Shown here piece by piece: positions 41,906 to 52,510 of a DNA stretch of 64,000 nucleotides. Under the pieces are notes generated by a model. The model did not search any database. It was not told the origin of the DNA and worked only from the letters and a program-made list of their open reading frames with translations. Origin of the DNA: Staphylococcus ureilyticus (GTDB lineage Bacteria > Bacillota > Bacilli > Staphylococcales > Staphylococcaceae); contig NZ_PPRL01000012.1 of assembly GCF_002902235.1 (NCBI RefSeq), forward strand, positions 29,208-93,207, written 5' to 3'. Position numbers and translations under genes: made by a program. Each line of letters starts with the position of its first letter. Position 1 is the stretch's first letter.

Positions 41906-43369
41906 ATGAAAGACATCATTCAAACTTTAATAGGACATGGAGAAAACTGTCCAAATCAAGTTGCAGTTAAACATAATGACGAAATTTTGACCTATGAAGC
42001 ACTAAATCGGTTAGCCAACCAACTTGCAATGATATTAAAAGATGCTAAAACACCATTGATTTTATACGGGCATATGTCCCCGTATATGATTGTAGGAATG
42101 GTAGGTAGTATGAAGGCAGGTTGTGGTTATGTTCCCCTAGATACTTCTATCCCTCAAGATCGTATGCTATCAATTATAAATAAAATAGAGCCACAATATA
42201 TATTTAATACTACTGATGAACAAATAGAAATAGAGCATATTTCTTTTATTACAAAAGATTCATTATCAAGTGTAAAACAAGATGACACCACAGTAAGTAA
42301 TATAAAAGATTCTGATATTGCTTATACTATTTTTACATCAGGTTCTACTGGAGCACCAAAAGGTGTACAAATCAGTTATGAAAGTCTCAATCTTTTTACA
42401 AATTGGATGTTAGAACTCAATCAAGTTGGTTCAAATCAACAATGGCTCAATCAAGCGCCTTTTTCATTTGATTTATCTGTCATGTCCATATACCCGTGTT
42501 TAATGACTGCTGGAACCTTAAACTTAGTAGATAAAGTAATGATAAATAAACCAAAATTATTAAATCAAATGTTAGAAGAAGCAAAAATAAATGTATGGGT
42601 ATCTACGCCTTCATTTATGGAAATGTGTCTTATGCTGCCACGCTTAACGGAAACATATTATAGTAATTTGAAAGAATTTTTCTTTTGTGGTGAGATTTTG
42701 GCACATAAAACGGCAGAACTATTGCTTCAACGGTTCCCATCTGCATACATTTACAATACATATGGCCCTACAGAAGCTACGGTAGCAGTCACAAGTATAT
42801 TAGTTACAGATGAAGTTTTAAATCAATATAATCCATTACCAGTAGGTATACCTCAACCGGGAACGAAGTTATCGTTAACCGACGAAGGTGAACTTATCAT
42901 TTCAGGTAAATGCGTAAGTGAAGGGTATGTCAAAGATGACATACGTTCAAAAAAAGTATTTACCAAATTGGATGGTGAGAAATCTTATTATACTGGTGAC
43001 AAAGCACAATTGATTGATAACCAATGGTTTATTAATGGAAGAATAGATTATCAAATTAAATTAAACGGCTATCGTATGGAATTAGAAGAAATAGAGTTTC
43101 AATTGCGAAAGTTAGCAAAAATCAGAGATGCAGTTGTTGTACCAACTTATAAAAATAACAAAGTCATTTATTTAAATGCTGCAGTTATTTTAAGTGATTG
43201 CGAAACCCACGAAGACGTTCAAACTTTGACTCATGAAATAAAAACGGAATTAAAACATGTATTGCCCGAATATATGATTCCTAAAAAGTTAATATATATG
43301 AAGAAATTACCGCTTACGATGAATGGAAAATTAGATCGTAAAAAGATTGCTGAGGCTATAGAGAAATGA
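41906..43369 (+). CDS. dltA: D-alanine--D-alanyl carrier protein ligase
   Basis: DltA (487 residues) activates D-alanine with ATP and loads it on the phosphopantetheine arm of DltC. It is an adenylation enzyme with the core motifs [13 protein letters not shown] (about residues 146-158), [10 protein letters not shown] near 290, YYTGDKAQL near 363 and [20 protein letters not shown] around 378-397, plus the catalytic Lys of the C-terminal lid at [15 protein letters not shown] lies before the ATG. It is the first enzyme in the dltXABCD operon and overlaps dltB by four bases (ATGA). Confidence 0.97.
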   Translation: MKDIIQTLIGHGENCPNQVAVKHNDEILTYEALNRLANQLAMILKDAKTPLILYGHMSPYMIVGMVGSMKAGCGYVPLDTSIPQDRMLSIINKIEPQYIFNTTDEQIEIEHISFITKDSLSSVKQDDTTVSNIKDSDIAYTIFTSGSTGAPKGVQISYESLNLFTNWMLELNQVGSNQQWLNQAPFSFDLSVMSIYPCLMTAGTLNLVDKVMINKPKLLNQMLEEAKINVWVSTPSFMEMCLMLPRLTETYYSNLKEFFFCGEILAHKTAELLLQRFPSAYIYNTYGPTEATVAVTSILVTDEVLNQYNPLPVGIPQPGTKLSLTDEGELIISGKCVSEGYVKDDIRSKKVFTKLDGEKSYYTGDKAQLIDNQWFINGRIDYQIKLNGYRMELEEIEFQLRKLAKIRDAVVVPTYKNNKVIYLNAAVILSDCETHEDVQTLTHEIKTELKHVLPEYMIPKKLIYMKKLPLTMNGKLDRKKIAEAIEK

Positions 43370-44580
43370 TTCCATACGGCGATTTTACATTCTTTCTTAT
43401 AGCATTTGTTATTTTGTTACCAGTTATTATATTAGGATTTATGGGTAAGCAGAGCAAAATTTATAACGGTTTGAGTACAGCAGTCATGATTATATTAATA
43501 TTTTCATCGAATAAGCATCATCTATTTGGACAAGCTTTTTTGAGTTTAGAACTGATAAATTTTATCCTTTATTTAATTTGGCAAGTGTTGATTATTATAT
43601 ATTATTGGCATTCTCGGTCTAAAAATAATACAACAGCAAAATTTATATCGGTTATTTTTCTCTCTGTTTTGCCACTTATTGTTGTGAAAGTTATGCAAAG
43701 TTCGTGGTTTGGAATGGCACAGTTAAAACTACATGAGAGTAAAGTCATAGAATTCATCGGATTTTTAGGCATTTCGTATGTTACTTTTAAAAGCGTTCAA
43801 CTATTAATGGAAATTAGAGATGGCTCAATCAAAGAGATTAAATTTTGGAAAGTCGTACAGTTTATATCCTTTTTTCCAACCATTTCCTCAGGACCAATTG
43901 ATCGTTACAAACGTTTTGTGAAAGATGACAATAAAATTCTGAGTGGAAGTGACTATAATGGTTTATTTGTCAAAGCAATACATTACATTATGCTTGGATT
44001 TTTATACAAATATATTATTGCTTATTTGATACAAACATTTGCAATTAATCCATTAATGCTCGATTTTTCTGGTGTTATCACAAAATGGTTATATATGTAC
44101 GCATACAGTTTATATTTATTTTTTGACTTTGCCGGATATTCACTTTTTGCTATTGCGTTTAGCTATATTTATGGTATTCAAACGCCACAAAACTTTAACC
44201 AGCCATTTAAAGCTAAAAATATTAAAGATTTTTGGAATAGATGGCATATGTCACTATCATTTTGGTTTAGAGATTGTATTTATATGCGGTCATTATTTTT
44301 TATGTCAAAGAAAAAATTACTAAAAAGTCAATTTGCAATGTCGAATATAGCCTTTTTCTTAAACTTTTTAATAATGGGCATATGGCATGGTATAGAACTT
44401 TATTACATTTTGTATGGGTTGTATCATGCAGCATTATTTATTGGATATGGCTATTATGAAAAATGGAGAAAAAAACATCGTCCACGTTGGCAGAACCAGT
44501 TTACAACTGCTTTGAGTATTGTTGTAACATTTCATTTTGTAACATTTGGTTTTCTGATTTTTTCAGGAAAACTGTTTTAA
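43366..44580 (+). CDS. dltB: DltB, membrane O-acyltransferase
   Basis: DltB (404 residues) is the MBOAT-family membrane protein that passes D-alanine from DltC to the extracellular side for transfer to teichoic acids. It has about 11-12 hydrophobic helices. The MBOAT core [18 protein letters not shown] lies near residue 288-305 and the catalytic His in [13 protein letters not shown] about 335. It begins within the dltA stop codon. A cytoplasmic funnel in the family binds DltC, encoded next. Confidence 0.97.
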   Translation: MIPYGDFTFFLIAFVILLPVIILGFMGKQSKIYNGLSTAVMIILIFSSNKHHLFGQAFLSLELINFILYLIWQVLIIIYYWHSRSKNNTTAKFISVIFLSVLPLIVVKVMQSSWFGMAQLKLHESKVIEFIGFLGISYVTFKSVQLLMEIRDGSIKEIKFWKVVQFISFFPTISSGPIDRYKRFVKDDNKILSGSDYNGLFVKAIHYIMLGFLYKYIIAYLIQTFAINPLMLDFSGVITKWLYMYAYSLYLFFDFAGYSLFAIAFSYIYGIQTPQNFNQPFKAKNIKDFWNRWHMSLSFWFRDCIYMRSLFFMSKKKLLKSQFAMSNIAFFLNFLIMGIWHGIELYYILYGLYHAALFIGYGYYEKWRKKHRPRWQNQFTTALSIVVTFHFVTFGFLIFSGKLF

Positions 44581-44597
44581 AATTAGGAGGAATAATA

Positions 44598-44834
44598 ATG
44601 GAATTTAAAGAACAAGTATTAGATTTATTAGTTGAAGTAACTGAAAATAATATCGTGAAAGAAAATCCTGACATTGAATTATTTGAAGAAGGTATTATAG
44701 ATTCATTTCAAACGGTCGGTTTATTATTAGAAATTCAAAACAAATTAGATATTGAGGTTTCAATTATGGATTTTGACAGAGATGAATGGGCAACACCAAA
44801 TAAGATTGCAGCGGTATTAGAAGAATTAAGATGA
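44598..44834 (+). CDS. dltC: D-alanyl carrier protein
   Basis: DltC (78 residues) is the acyl-carrier-like protein of D-alanylation. The phosphopantetheine attachment Ser is in [14 protein letters not shown]. The ATG 44598 follows TTAGGAGG by 9 bases, which fixes the start; a longer frame from 44463 runs inside dltB and is not used. Its length equals that of other staphylococcal DltC proteins. The TGA overlaps the dltD ATG. Confidence 0.97.
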   Translation: MEFKEQVLDLLVEVTENNIVKENPDIELFEEGIIDSFQTVGLLLEIQNKLDIEVSIMDFDRDEWATPNKIAAVLEELR

Positions 44835-45976
44835 AATTAAAACATTTTATACCAATTATCATCAGTTTATGTTTATTTGGGATTTTCTTAATATTACCTT
44901 CTAGTTGGTTTAGTGGATTAATTACTCAGAAAACGTTAGATAATCAACGTACTTCACTCTCAGATCAAATGTTAAAAGGTACGTTAATCCAAGAGCAGAT
45001 GTTTAAGTCGAATCATTTTTATCCAATTTACGGTTCTAGTGAACTTGGGAAAGATGACCCGTTTAATCCATCTATATTGTTGCGCGATAAAAATATGCAT
45101 GCTAAGCAACCATTTCTAATTGGCACAGGTGGTTCTACAGATTTAATTAATGCTGTGGAATTAGCCTCACAATATGATCATTTAAAAGGAAAGAAAATGT
45201 CACTTATTATATCGCCGCAATGGTTTACAAACCATGGATTAACTAATAAAAATTTTGATGCACGTATGTCTAAAGCACAGTTGAACCGCTTATTTAAGCA
45301 AAAGCATTTAAGCCCAGAACTTAAACAGCGCTATGCCAAACGTTTATTAAGATTTAAAAATGTAGAAAATCGAAACTATTTAGAAAAAGTAGCTAAAGGT
45401 AAAATTAGTGACAATGACCAATATGTATCATCATTTAAAATGAATCAATTTGAAAAAATTGAGGCAATAAAGTCGAATTTACCTCTTGCAAATACTGAGT
45501 TAGCAGACATTACACCGGTAACTGCACAAGATGACAGTTGGGGGATGCTTCGCAATAAAGCTGAATACTATGGTGCTAAACATTCACAATCAAATATATT
45601 TAAAATTAGAGATGAGTATTGGCAATTAATAAAAAAGCATAAGCGTAAAGTGAACAGAGATTATGAATTTAATAGTAATTCTCCAGAATTTAAAGATTTG
45701 GAGTTATTGGTAGATACTATGCGAGAGGCTGGTGCTGATATTGAATATATTAGTCTTCCATCAAATGGAAAATGGTACGATCACATAGGTGTAAATAAAG
45801 AAAAACGTCAGAAAGTATATAATAAAATTAAGAACACAGTTATTAGTCGTGGCGGGAAAATTTACGACATGACAGATAAAGATTATGAACCTTATGTTAT
45901 CAGTGATGCCGTCCATATAGGATGGAAAGGTTGGGTTTATATTAGTGAGCACATTGCTCAGCACATGCGCAAATAG
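44831..45976 (+). CDS. dltD: DltD, D-alanyl transfer protein
   Basis: DltD (381 residues) is a membrane-anchored extracellular protein of the SGNH-like hydrolase fold, required for the final transfer of D-alanine to lipoteichoic acid. An N-terminal signal anchor ([21 protein letters not shown]) is followed by the catalytic Ser in [12 protein letters not shown] (about 67-78), a GTGGSTD loop, and Asp/His in [11 protein letters not shown] near the end. It starts inside the dltC stop codon. A 15-bp terminator lies 235 bases downstream; the intervening stretch 45977-46210 shows no gene. Confidence 0.96.
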   Translation: MKLKHFIPIIISLCLFGIFLILPSSWFSGLITQKTLDNQRTSLSDQMLKGTLIQEQMFKSNHFYPIYGSSELGKDDPFNPSILLRDKNMHAKQPFLIGTGGSTDLINAVELASQYDHLKGKKMSLIISPQWFTNHGLTNKNFDARMSKAQLNRLFKQKHLSPELKQRYAKRLLRFKNVENRNYLEKVAKGKISDNDQYVSSFKMNQFEKIEAIKSNLPLANTELADITPVTAQDDSWGMLRNKAEYYGAKHSQSNIFKIRDEYWQLIKKHKRKVNRDYEFNSNSPEFKDLELLVDTMREAGADIEYISLPSNGKWYDHIGVNKEKRQKVYNKIKNTVISRGGKIYDMTDKDYEPYVISDAVHIGWKGWVYISEHIAQHMRK

Positions 45977-46210
45977 CTATTTTCAAATTAAGGATGAATG
46001 ATTTGAATGATGATTAAAATGTTGACTAGGATAGGAAATCGCAACTATGGATTTTCTATCGTGTTTACTGATTTTATTTATCGGTTCTGCCTTTGATTAA
46101 AAATGAACAGCGTGTTGATTACGTCAGGAATGACTTGTATAAATTTAAGCAATAAAATCAAATCACTTCGCTATCATACAATTGTCAATTTTATTTTTAG
46201 TTTTAATATA

Positions 46211-46246
46211 AAAATGCACTTTCATGTTTAAATGAAAGTGCATTTT
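46211..46246. terminator. Bidirectional terminator between dltD and nfu
   Basis: AAAATGCACTTTCAT (46211-46225) and ATGAAAGTGCATTTT (46232-46246) form a perfect 15-bp stem around GTTTAA, with T/A tracts on both sides. It can end dlt on the plus strand and nfu on the minus strand. Confidence 0.85.
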
Positions 46247-46339
46247 GTTATAAATCAGCTATTTGATGAAAGATTCATAAACGAAGAATTCTATAAAATT
46301 TGACGTTTTTGTTGTTTAATTTATTTATAAGTTGATCAA

Positions 46340-46582
46340 CTAGAATACTTGCTCTACTTCTACTACTCCAGGTACTTCTTCATGTAAAGCACGTTCGATG
46401 CCTGCTTTTAATGTGATTGTTGAACTTGGGCATGTACCACATGCACCGTGCAATTGAAGTTTAACAATGCCATCTTCTACATCTACTAACGAACAGTCGC
46501 CGCCATCACGTAGTAAGAATGGACGTAGTTTTTCAATTACTTCTGCTACTTGATCAAACATTGTTACGTTTTCAGTTGGCAT
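46340..46582 (-). CDS. nfu: Nfu-type iron-sulfur cluster carrier (NifU C-terminal)
   Basis: On the minus strand, the ATG at 46582 follows AAAGGAGG and gives 80 residues. This is the stand-alone Nfu domain with the cluster-binding CGTC in [12 protein letters not shown], which delivers Fe-S clusters to target enzymes such as aconitase. It opens with [19 protein letters not shown] and ends VVEVEQVF. Its length equals the S. aureus orthologue. It faces a divergently encoded YuzD-like protein, as in other staphylococci. Confidence 0.95.
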   Translation of the reverse strand: MPTENVTMFDQVAEVIEKLRPFLLRDGGDCSLVDVEDGIVKLQLHGACGTCPSSTITLKAGIERALHEEVPGVVEVEQVF

Positions 46583-46688
46583 GGAAATGCCTCCTTTCAA
46601 GTATATTATTTCATTTTCTGTCTATCTTTTTATTATAATAGATATATAAAGAAAAATCTATCAATCGAGACAAAAGGGGATAAGTAAA

Positions 46689-47000
46689 ATGAATAAAGTA
46701 AGTGTAGTCGTTTATGGTGCAGATGTTGTTTGTGCAAGCTGTGTTAATGCGCCAACAGCGCGTAATACTTTTGATTGGTTGCAACCATTGCTCAAAAGAA
46801 AGTATCCAGATATCCAATTTGAGTTTACGTATATTGATATAGAAAAGGATACTGAAAATTTAACTGATCATGATCAACAATATATTGAGCGTATTCAAGA
46901 TGATGAATTGTTCTATCCGCTTGTAACGATGAATGATGAATATGTTTCAGATGGGTATGTACAATTGAGAGATATCACTCAATTTATGGAAGCGCATTAA
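46689..47000 (+). CDS. YuzD family protein (DUF1462)
   Basis: The 103-residue protein is of the YuzD family (DUF1462), recognised by VVVYGADVVCASCVNAPTA with a C-x-x-C pair near the N-terminus and a thioredoxin/glutaredoxin-like layout: YPDIQFEFTYIDIE, then LFYPLVTMNDEYVSDGYV. It may be a thiol or metal handling protein, and in Bacilli it is always beside nfu. AAAAGGGG precedes the ATG. It is divergent from nfu with 106 bases between. Confidence 0.88.
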   Translation: MNKVSVVVYGADVVCASCVNAPTARNTFDWLQPLLKRKYPDIQFEFTYIDIEKDTENLTDHDQQYIERIQDDELFYPLVTMNDEYVSDGYVQLRDITQFMEAH

Positions 47001-47015
47001 TTTAATTATTTAAAA

Positions 47016-47073
47016 AAAGACACGTATCTATACTTTTTACGCATGTTAATAAAGTATAGGAAGACGTGTCTTT
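47016..47073. terminator. Convergent terminator between YuzD-like and NAD dehydrogenase genes
   Basis: AAAGACACGT (47016-47025) with ACGTGTCTTT (47064-47073) forms the outer stem and CTATACTTT (47028-47036) with AAAGTATAG (47051-47059) the inner one. A and T tracts flank it, so it works for both converging genes. Confidence 0.8.
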
Positions 47074-47091
47074 ATAATTACTGATTAAAAT

Positions 47092-48156
47092 TTATCCATT
47101 GTGATATTTGTATAACCATAGCACACCAGATTTTAAGATTGAAGCTAAACGTCCAGTGACTGTTCTATCCATGATGTAAGCAAAACCTTTTTTATCACCA
47201 AGAGAACCTAAGAAGCCTTGAACTTTGAGTTCTGGCATTTTTTCAGGTAGAGGTTTATCTTGCCATTGTAATTTCATAACATCAGCAATCTGGTCTCCCT
47301 GAACTTCAGCAAGTTGTGCACTAGGTGCATGAGGTAAATCTGCACAATCGCCAACTACGTATACATTTTTATAGGTTGGGACTTGATGGTATTGGTTTAG
47401 GATGACACGGCCATCTCTGCTAATATCAATAGGTAAATTTCTAACAATTTCCACTGGCTGAATGCCAGCAGTCCATACGATTAAATCCAATGGTTCAGGT
47501 ACATCGTTATTGAAAATTTTACCAGGTTCTACACGATTAATATCAGAATTTGGAACTACCGTTACATCGTTCTTTTTAAACCAATTTTCTATATAACGAC
47601 TTAGCTTTTCTGGAAAACGACGTAAAATACGTTCTCCTCGATCATATAAGTATATTTGCAAATCTTTACGGCTTTCGCGAAGTTCACTGGCTAATTCGAT
47701 GCCACTTAAACCCGCACCTACAATACCTACTTTTGCTCCATTAGGTAATTCACTGATATGATGAAATGTTTCCCGTGAACTTGATAACGTTTGGATACTG
47801 TGTGTGTATTCTGCTGCTCCTGGAACATTATGATATTTGTCCTCGCAACCAAGTCCAATGACTAATTCGTCATAATCTACTTTTGTGTTGCCAACTGAAA
47901 TAATTTGATCATCTAAATTAATATCATTGATTTCTCCGTACACAATATTAATACGTTCTGAATCTGGAAAATTCATACGAATATCTTTGTCTGATTTAGT
48001 ACCAGCAGCTAATTCATAGAATTCTGGTTTTAAACCATGATAAGGCATACGATCAATTAATGTAATAGAATAATTTTCAGGAAGTGCCGATGGTAAAATA
48101 TGAGACATAATGCGCATATTTCCATATCCGCCACCCAATAGTACTAAATTTTTCAT
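47092..48156 (-). CDS. FAD-dependent NAD(P)H dehydrogenase (YumB-like)
   Basis: The 354-residue flavoprotein has two Rossmann folds: VLLGGGYGNMRIM for FAD at the N-terminus and KVGIVGAGLSGIELASEL for NAD near residue 140. The second FAD signature is NVYVVGDCAD (about 266-275). It lies in the type II NADH dehydrogenase family, closest in layout to YumB of B. subtilis, and is shorter than the NDH-2 at 49445. It could supply electrons to menaquinone or act as a ferredoxin/thiol reductase. It is encoded next to Fe-S assembly genes. Confidence 0.85.
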   Translation of the reverse strand: MKNLVLLGGGYGNMRIMSHILPSALPENYSITLIDRMPYHGLKPEFYELAAGTKSDKDIRMNFPDSERINIVYGEINDINLDDQIISVGNTKVDYDELVIGLGCEDKYHNVPGAAEYTHSIQTLSSSRETFHHISELPNGAKVGIVGAGLSGIELASELRESRKDLQIYLYDRGERILRRFPEKLSRYIENWFKKNDVTVVPNSDINRVEPGKIFNNDVPEPLDLIVWTAGIQPVEIVRNLPIDISRDGRVILNQYHQVPTYKNVYVVGDCADLPHAPSAQLAEVQGDQIADVMKLQWQDKPLPEKMPELKVQGFLGSLGDKKGFAYIMDRTVTGRLASILKSGVLWLYKYHNG

Positions 48157-48597
48157 TTATGATACCCCTTTAGTAAAAATATATTGAGCAATTTGATAAA
48201 AATACAGTTTATTTTTTGTTAATAAATAATATTTTTATCTCTTGTCGTCAATGTAAGTCAATAAACACAATTTGGTTAAATCATATTCGTCTTCATTGAA
48301 CGAAATACCAATTTCATAATAAGCTTACTTAGATATATTATATGCTTTTTTATATACTTCTACAAATAAACGTGATGAATTGTAATTTGTAAACATAAAT
48401 CTTTAAAAATACAATATGATTATAACAATATAAAAAATTAGTGTGAATGGCATTTTATACGAAAACGTGTTTTGTTTTAATTGAATTGTTACAAAAACAA
48501 CAAAACGAATGAATAATTCATATAAGCTAGTAAGTGGTCAAAAGTGATGTGATTTTGTTATAATTGCTAAACTGATAATTAATTGAGAGGGTGTAAT
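48157..48597. other. Divergent intergenic region, 0.44 kb
   Basis: AT-rich spacer between two divergent genes. A -10 box TATAAT at 48559-48564 with a weak -35 (TGGTCA, 48535-48540) may drive the YuzB gene. On the minus side I see AAAGGGGTA before the dehydrogenase ATG but no clear promoter. No RNA gene or ORF is convincing. Confidence 0.45.
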
Positions 48598-48834
48598 ATG
48601 AATCCAATAGTTGAGTTCTGCATTTCGAATTTAGCGAAAGGTGGAGATTATGTATATAATCAACTTGAAAATGATCCAGGTGTAGACGTTTTAGAATATG
48701 GATGTCTGCAAAATTGTGGCATTTGCTCAAGTGGCTTGTATGCATTAGTAAACGGTGATATTGTTGAAGGAGAATCACCAGACGACTTATTACAAAATAT
48801 TTATTCACATATAGAAGAAACATGGATTTTTTAG
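48598..48834 (+). CDS. YuzB family protein (UPF0349, DUF1450)
   Basis: The 78-residue protein starts at ATG 48598 after GAGAGGGTGTAAT. It is the UPF0349/YuzB family: [10 protein letters not shown], then [23 protein letters not shown] with cysteines that could bind a cluster or zinc, and a C-terminal helix. Its length is the family norm. It stops 13 bases before the IscA-type gene, so they form an operon. The role is probably linked to Fe-S or redox metabolism by context only. Confidence 0.9.
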   Translation: MNPIVEFCISNLAKGGDYVYNQLENDPGVDVLEYGCLQNCGICSSGLYALVNGDIVEGESPDDLLQNIYSHIEETWIF

Positions 48835-48847
48835 GGAGGTAATTTCA

Positions 48848-49207
48848 ATGGCAGTAGTTGAACTAACAGAAGCGGCAGCATACGAAGTTAAAGATATGAT
48901 GGAACAGAATGATATGCCAGATGGCTTTTTGAAAATCAAAGTTAATGGTGGCGGTTGCACAGGATTAACGTATGGTATGTCTGCAGAAGCTGAACCTAGT
49001 GAAAATGATGAAATATTTGAATTTCACGGTGTCAAAGTGCTAGTTGATAAATATGATATACCAGTATTGGAAGGTACAAAAATTGATTTCAAACAATCGT
49101 TAATGGGCGGTGGCTTCCAAATAGACAATCCAAACGCAATTGCATCTTGTGGTTGTGGAAGTTCATTCAGAACTGCAAAAGTTTCTGGTTCACCAGAAGA
49201 TTGTTAA
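48848..49207 (+). CDS. A-type iron-sulfur carrier (HesB/IscA family)
   Basis: The 119-residue protein is an A-type Fe-S carrier/scaffold. Family features are VELTEAAAYEVKDMM, KVNGGGCTGLTYG (first Cys), LMGGGFQIDNPNA and the C-terminal SCGCGSSFR, giving the three-cysteine pattern that binds a cluster. GGGAGGTAATTTC precedes the ATG. It lies just after YuzB and before a terminator. Together with Nfu it suggests this locus helps supply clusters to the respiratory or metabolic enzymes. Confidence 0.93.
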   Translation: MAVVELTEAAAYEVKDMMEQNDMPDGFLKIKVNGGGCTGLTYGMSAEAEPSENDEIFEFHGVKVLVDKYDIPVLEGTKIDFKQSLMGGGFQIDNPNAIASCGCGSSFRTAKVSGSPEDC

Positions 49208-49230
49208 AAATTTTAAACCGAGTGTTTATG

Positions 49231-49267
49231 GACTATAGTTCGACTAAATGTGGTTAGAACTATAGTC
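49231..49267 (+). terminator. Terminator after the IscA-type gene
   Basis: GACTATAGTTC (49231-49241) pairs perfectly with GAACTATAGTC (49257-49267) around a 15-base loop, followed by TTTTAT. Confidence 0.8.
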
Positions 49268-49444
49268 TTTTATCTGTTTATGTGAAAAAATAAACAATAT
49301 ATGCGTTTCGGCTTGAAAATAAACTATAAAAACTATAAAATTAGTGTTGGATGAAAAATGTCTTTTTTGTGAATTTCTATGTAAATCAGTAAATTATAAA
49401 AAGACGATCGCAACAAAAAAATTATGAAAGCTTAGGTGAATGAA

Positions 49445-50653
49445 ATGGCTCAAGAACGTAAAAAAGTTTTAGTTTTAGGCGCTGGTTACGCTGGGTTACA
49501 AACTATTACCAAATTACAAAAGCAAATTTCAGCTGATGAAGCTGAAATTACATTAATCAATAAGAATGATTATCACTATGAAGCAACTTGGTTACATGAA
49601 GCTTCAGCTGGAACAATTAGTTATGAAGATGTTTTATATCCAGTTGAAAGCGTAATCAATAAGAATAAAGTAAACTTCATTAAAGCAGAAGTTACAAAAA
49701 TTGATCGCAATGCTAAAAAAGTAGAAACTGATGCAGGAATCTTTGATTTTGATATTTTAGTTGTTGCTTTAGGTTTCGAAAGTGAAACATTTGGTATTAA
49801 AGGTATGAAAGATCATGCTTTCCAAATCGAAAATATTTTAACTGCACGTAAATTAGCGCGCCACATTGAAGATAAATTTGCTAACTACGCTGCTTCTAAA
49901 AATAAAGATGATAAAGATTTAGCTATTATCGTTGGTGGTGCAGGCTTTACAGGTGTTGAATTCTTAGGTGAATTAACTGACCGTATCCCTGAGTTATGTA
50001 ACAAATATGGTGTAGATCAAACAAAAGTTAAAATTACTTGTGTAGAAGCTGCTCCAAAAATGTTACCTCAATTCTCTGATGAATTAGTAAACCATGCAGT
50101 TAGTTATTTAGAAAGTAAAGGTGTTGAATTTAAAATTGCTACACCGATTGTTGCTGCAAATGAAAAAGGTTTCGTAGTTAAAGTTAATGATGAAGAACAA
50201 CAATTAGAAGCAAATACAGTTGTATGGGCAGCAGGTGTTCGTGGTAGTAAGTTAATGGAAGAATCATTCGAAGGCGTTAAACGCGGCCGTATCGTTACAA
50301 ATCAAGATTTAACAATCGATGGTTATAATGATATTTTTGTAATAGGTGATTGTTCTGCATTTATTCCAGCTGGTGAAGAACGCCCATTACCTACAACAGC
50401 ACAAATTGCTATGCAAGAAGGCGAGCACACTGCTAAGAACATTAAAAATATTTTAGAAGGTCAACCTACTCAAGAGTTTGAATATGTTGATCGTGGTACA
50501 GTATGTTCTTTAGGTGCTAACGATGGCGTTGGTGTTGTTTATGGTAAAGATATCCAAGGTAAAAAAGCTGCATTTATGAAAAAAGTAATCGATACACGTG
50601 CAGTATTCAAACTTGGTGGTATTGGTTTAGCATTTAAAAAAGGTAAATTTTAA
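49445..50653 (+). CDS. ndh: Type II NADH dehydrogenase (NDH-2)
   Basis: NDH-2 (402 residues from ATG 49445, with AGGTGA 5 bases upstream) oxidises NADH and reduces menaquinone without pumping protons. Motifs: [13 protein letters not shown] for [21 protein letters not shown] for NAD (about 165-182), and [11 protein letters not shown] (about 298-308). The C-terminal helix region [17 protein letters not shown] is the membrane-binding amphipathic part. Codon use is strongly biased, in agreement with high expression as the main staphylococcal NADH dehydrogenase. A 14-bp hairpin follows. Confidence 0.95.
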   Translation: MAQERKKVLVLGAGYAGLQTITKLQKQISADEAEITLINKNDYHYEATWLHEASAGTISYEDVLYPVESVINKNKVNFIKAEVTKIDRNAKKVETDAGIFDFDILVVALGFESETFGIKGMKDHAFQIENILTARKLARHIEDKFANYAASKNKDDKDLAIIVGGAGFTGVEFLGELTDRIPELCNKYGVDQTKVKITCVEAAPKMLPQFSDELVNHAVSYLESKGVEFKIATPIVAANEKGFVVKVNDEEQQLEANTVVWAAGVRGSKLMEESFEGVKRGRIVTNQDLTIDGYNDIFVIGDCSAFIPAGEERPLPTTAQIAMQEGEHTAKNIKNILEGQPTQEFEYVDRGTVCSLGANDGVGVVYGKDIQGKKAAFMKKVIDTRAVFKLGGIGLAFKKGKF

Positions 50654-50694
50654 TAACTGATAACCAATAGATAAGTATCTATTGACCATAAATA

Positions 50695-50727
50695 TTGAGG
50701 CTGAGACATAAATTGTCTCAGCCTCAA
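50695..50727. terminator. Terminator of the GAGGCTGAGACA hairpin family
   Basis: TTGAGGCTGAGACA (50695-50708) pairs perfectly with TGTCTCAGCCTCAA (50714-50727) around TAAAT, followed by ATTTTAT. A related hairpin is at 63176-63210, and staphylococcal genomes hold many such copies. Confidence 0.9.
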
Positions 50728-50824
50728 ATTTTATATATAGTATGATATAATCTATCATTTTTTATAATAATCCGACATTAAAATGATACAATGTGACAGA
50801 ATAAATTGAAATGAGGGATGTTTG

Positions 50825-52300
50825 ATGAAAACAGTTATAAATAACACTTCTAAGATTGAACAAGAAACAATTATTGTTGGTGTGCCTGAACATTTAAATC
50901 AATTAGAGTCGATACGAATTGCTGGAAATGACATAAAAGACTTATTATCCCCTTTAAAAGAACATCATATTTTCAGCATCAATGTTGGAGCGATTTCGAG
51001 TACATTTTTTAAAGTAGATGAGAAGGCACATAAACTGATTACTGTGGGCTTAGGAAATACTAAAACATTAGGATATAATGATTATTTAAAAATCTTCGGA
51101 AATTTATTTCAAACTTTAAATAGCAAAAGGATAACTAAAGCATCATTGTTGTTTAACACGTTTAAATCTCAAAAAGTAGAAACGGAATTAATAGCAGAAA
51201 TTCTTGGTAAACAAAGTAAACAATCTATCTATCATTTTGATGGTTATAAAACTAATAAATCAGCGCCTTATCAATTAACAATAGAGATTCACACAGAAGA
51301 AGATCACATTGTCGAGTTTATTGAACGAGGAGAGGCTATTGCAACTGCTGTTAATTTAGCACGTGATTATAGTAATATACCACCTAACATATTGACACCA
51401 GCTTATTATGCAGAATTGATACAAAATCAATTTAATGACACTAGCGTATCAGTTGATATCAAAGATAATAAAACTTTACAAAAAGAAGGTTTTGGATTAA
51501 TTCATGCAGTTGGTAAAGGTTCTAAAAATGGTCCACGCGTAATAACGTTGACTTATAATGGTGGAAAACCAGGAGAAAATCCTATTGCACTCGTAGGTAA
51601 AGGCATTACGTATGATTCAGGTGGCTATTCAATCAAATCAAAAACAGGTATGCAGACCATGAAATTTGATATGTGCGGCTCAGCAAATGTAATAGGAATA
51701 ATCGAAGCTGCTCGTCAATTAGCACTGCCACTAAATATTGTTGGAATTATTGCCACTGCCGAAAATATGGTGAATGACGAAGCAATGAAACCAGATGATG
51801 TTTACACAGCACTTAGCGGAGAATCAGTAGAGGTATTAAATACTGATGCAGAGGGGCGCCTTGTTTTAGGTGACGCTGTATTTTATGCAAATCAATTTCA
51901 GCCAAGTATAATATTAGATTTTGCAACGTTAACTGGCGCTGCTGTAGCTGCGTTAGGTGAAGATAAAGCTGCTGTTTTTAATCAAAATGCTGACACTACG
52001 TTAAAATCTATTCTACAACAAGCACAAATGATGGATGAAAAAGTCTTTGAATTACCGATTACTGACACAGAACAAGCACTGATAAGAAAAAGTGAAGTGG
52101 CTGATTTAGTTAACCATACCAATGGTCAAGGTAAAGCATTGTTTGCAGCAACATTTATCAATCATTTTGCAGGTAATACACCACATTTACATTTTGATAT
52201 CGCAGGGCCTGCTACTACGAATAAATCAAGTTATAAAGGGCCTGTGGGACCTACAGGTTATCTAATATCAACAATCGTACAATGGTTACGTGTACTATAG
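50825..52300 (+). CDS. Leucyl aminopeptidase, M17 family
   Basis: The 491-residue protein is an M17 metallo-aminopeptidase (PepA/AmpA type), which removes N-terminal residues from peptides and forms hexamers. The C-terminal catalytic domain shows [27 protein letters not shown], and the family signature [13 protein letters not shown] (about residues 338-350), with the metal ligands Lys, Asp and Glu intact. The N-terminal 160 residues are the less conserved macro-like domain. ATG 50825 follows GAGGGATGTTTG. It is a single gene closed by a terminator. Confidence 0.93.
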   Translation: MKTVINNTSKIEQETIIVGVPEHLNQLESIRIAGNDIKDLLSPLKEHHIFSINVGAISSTFFKVDEKAHKLITVGLGNTKTLGYNDYLKIFGNLFQTLNSKRITKASLLFNTFKSQKVETELIAEILGKQSKQSIYHFDGYKTNKSAPYQLTIEIHTEEDHIVEFIERGEAIATAVNLARDYSNIPPNILTPAYYAELIQNQFNDTSVSVDIKDNKTLQKEGFGLIHAVGKGSKNGPRVITLTYNGGKPGENPIALVGKGITYDSGGYSIKSKTGMQTMKFDMCGSANVIGIIEAARQLALPLNIVGIIATAENMVNDEAMKPDDVYTALSGESVEVLNTDAEGRLVLGDAVFYANQFQPSIILDFATLTGAAVAALGEDKAAVFNQNADTTLKSILQQAQMMDEKVFELPITDTEQALIRKSEVADLVNHTNGQGKALFAATFINHFAGNTPHLHFDIAGPATTNKSSYKGPVGPTGYLISTIVQWLRVL

Positions 52301-52330
52301 ATGTAACAATATTACCATTAAAAACAAAAG

Positions 52331-52362
52331 CTTCAAGTTAATTTTAGTAGATTAACTTGAAG
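52331..52362 (+). terminator. Terminator after the aminopeptidase gene
   Basis: CTTCAAGTTAAT (52331-52342) pairs perfectly with ATTAACTTGAAG (52351-52362) around an 8-base loop, followed by TTTTTTT. Confidence 0.9.
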
Positions 52363-52431
52363 TTTTTTTAACCTTATATCACAAGGTTGGCAGATTAATG
52401 TTTCATATTTTATCTAAATATCAAGATAGGA

Positions 52432-52460
52432 TTGACAATTTGATAAGCAATTGTTATTAT
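52432..52460 (+). promoter_or_regulatory. Promoter of the antiporter gene
   Basis: TTGACA (52432-52437), a 17-base spacer and TATTAT (52455-52460) form a near-consensus sigma-A promoter about 50 bases before the GTG start. Confidence 0.7.
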
Positions 52461-52510
52461 AAATCTCGTGATACTTTAGTTCGATAACGTAATAAAGGAG
52501 TTGTGCTTTT

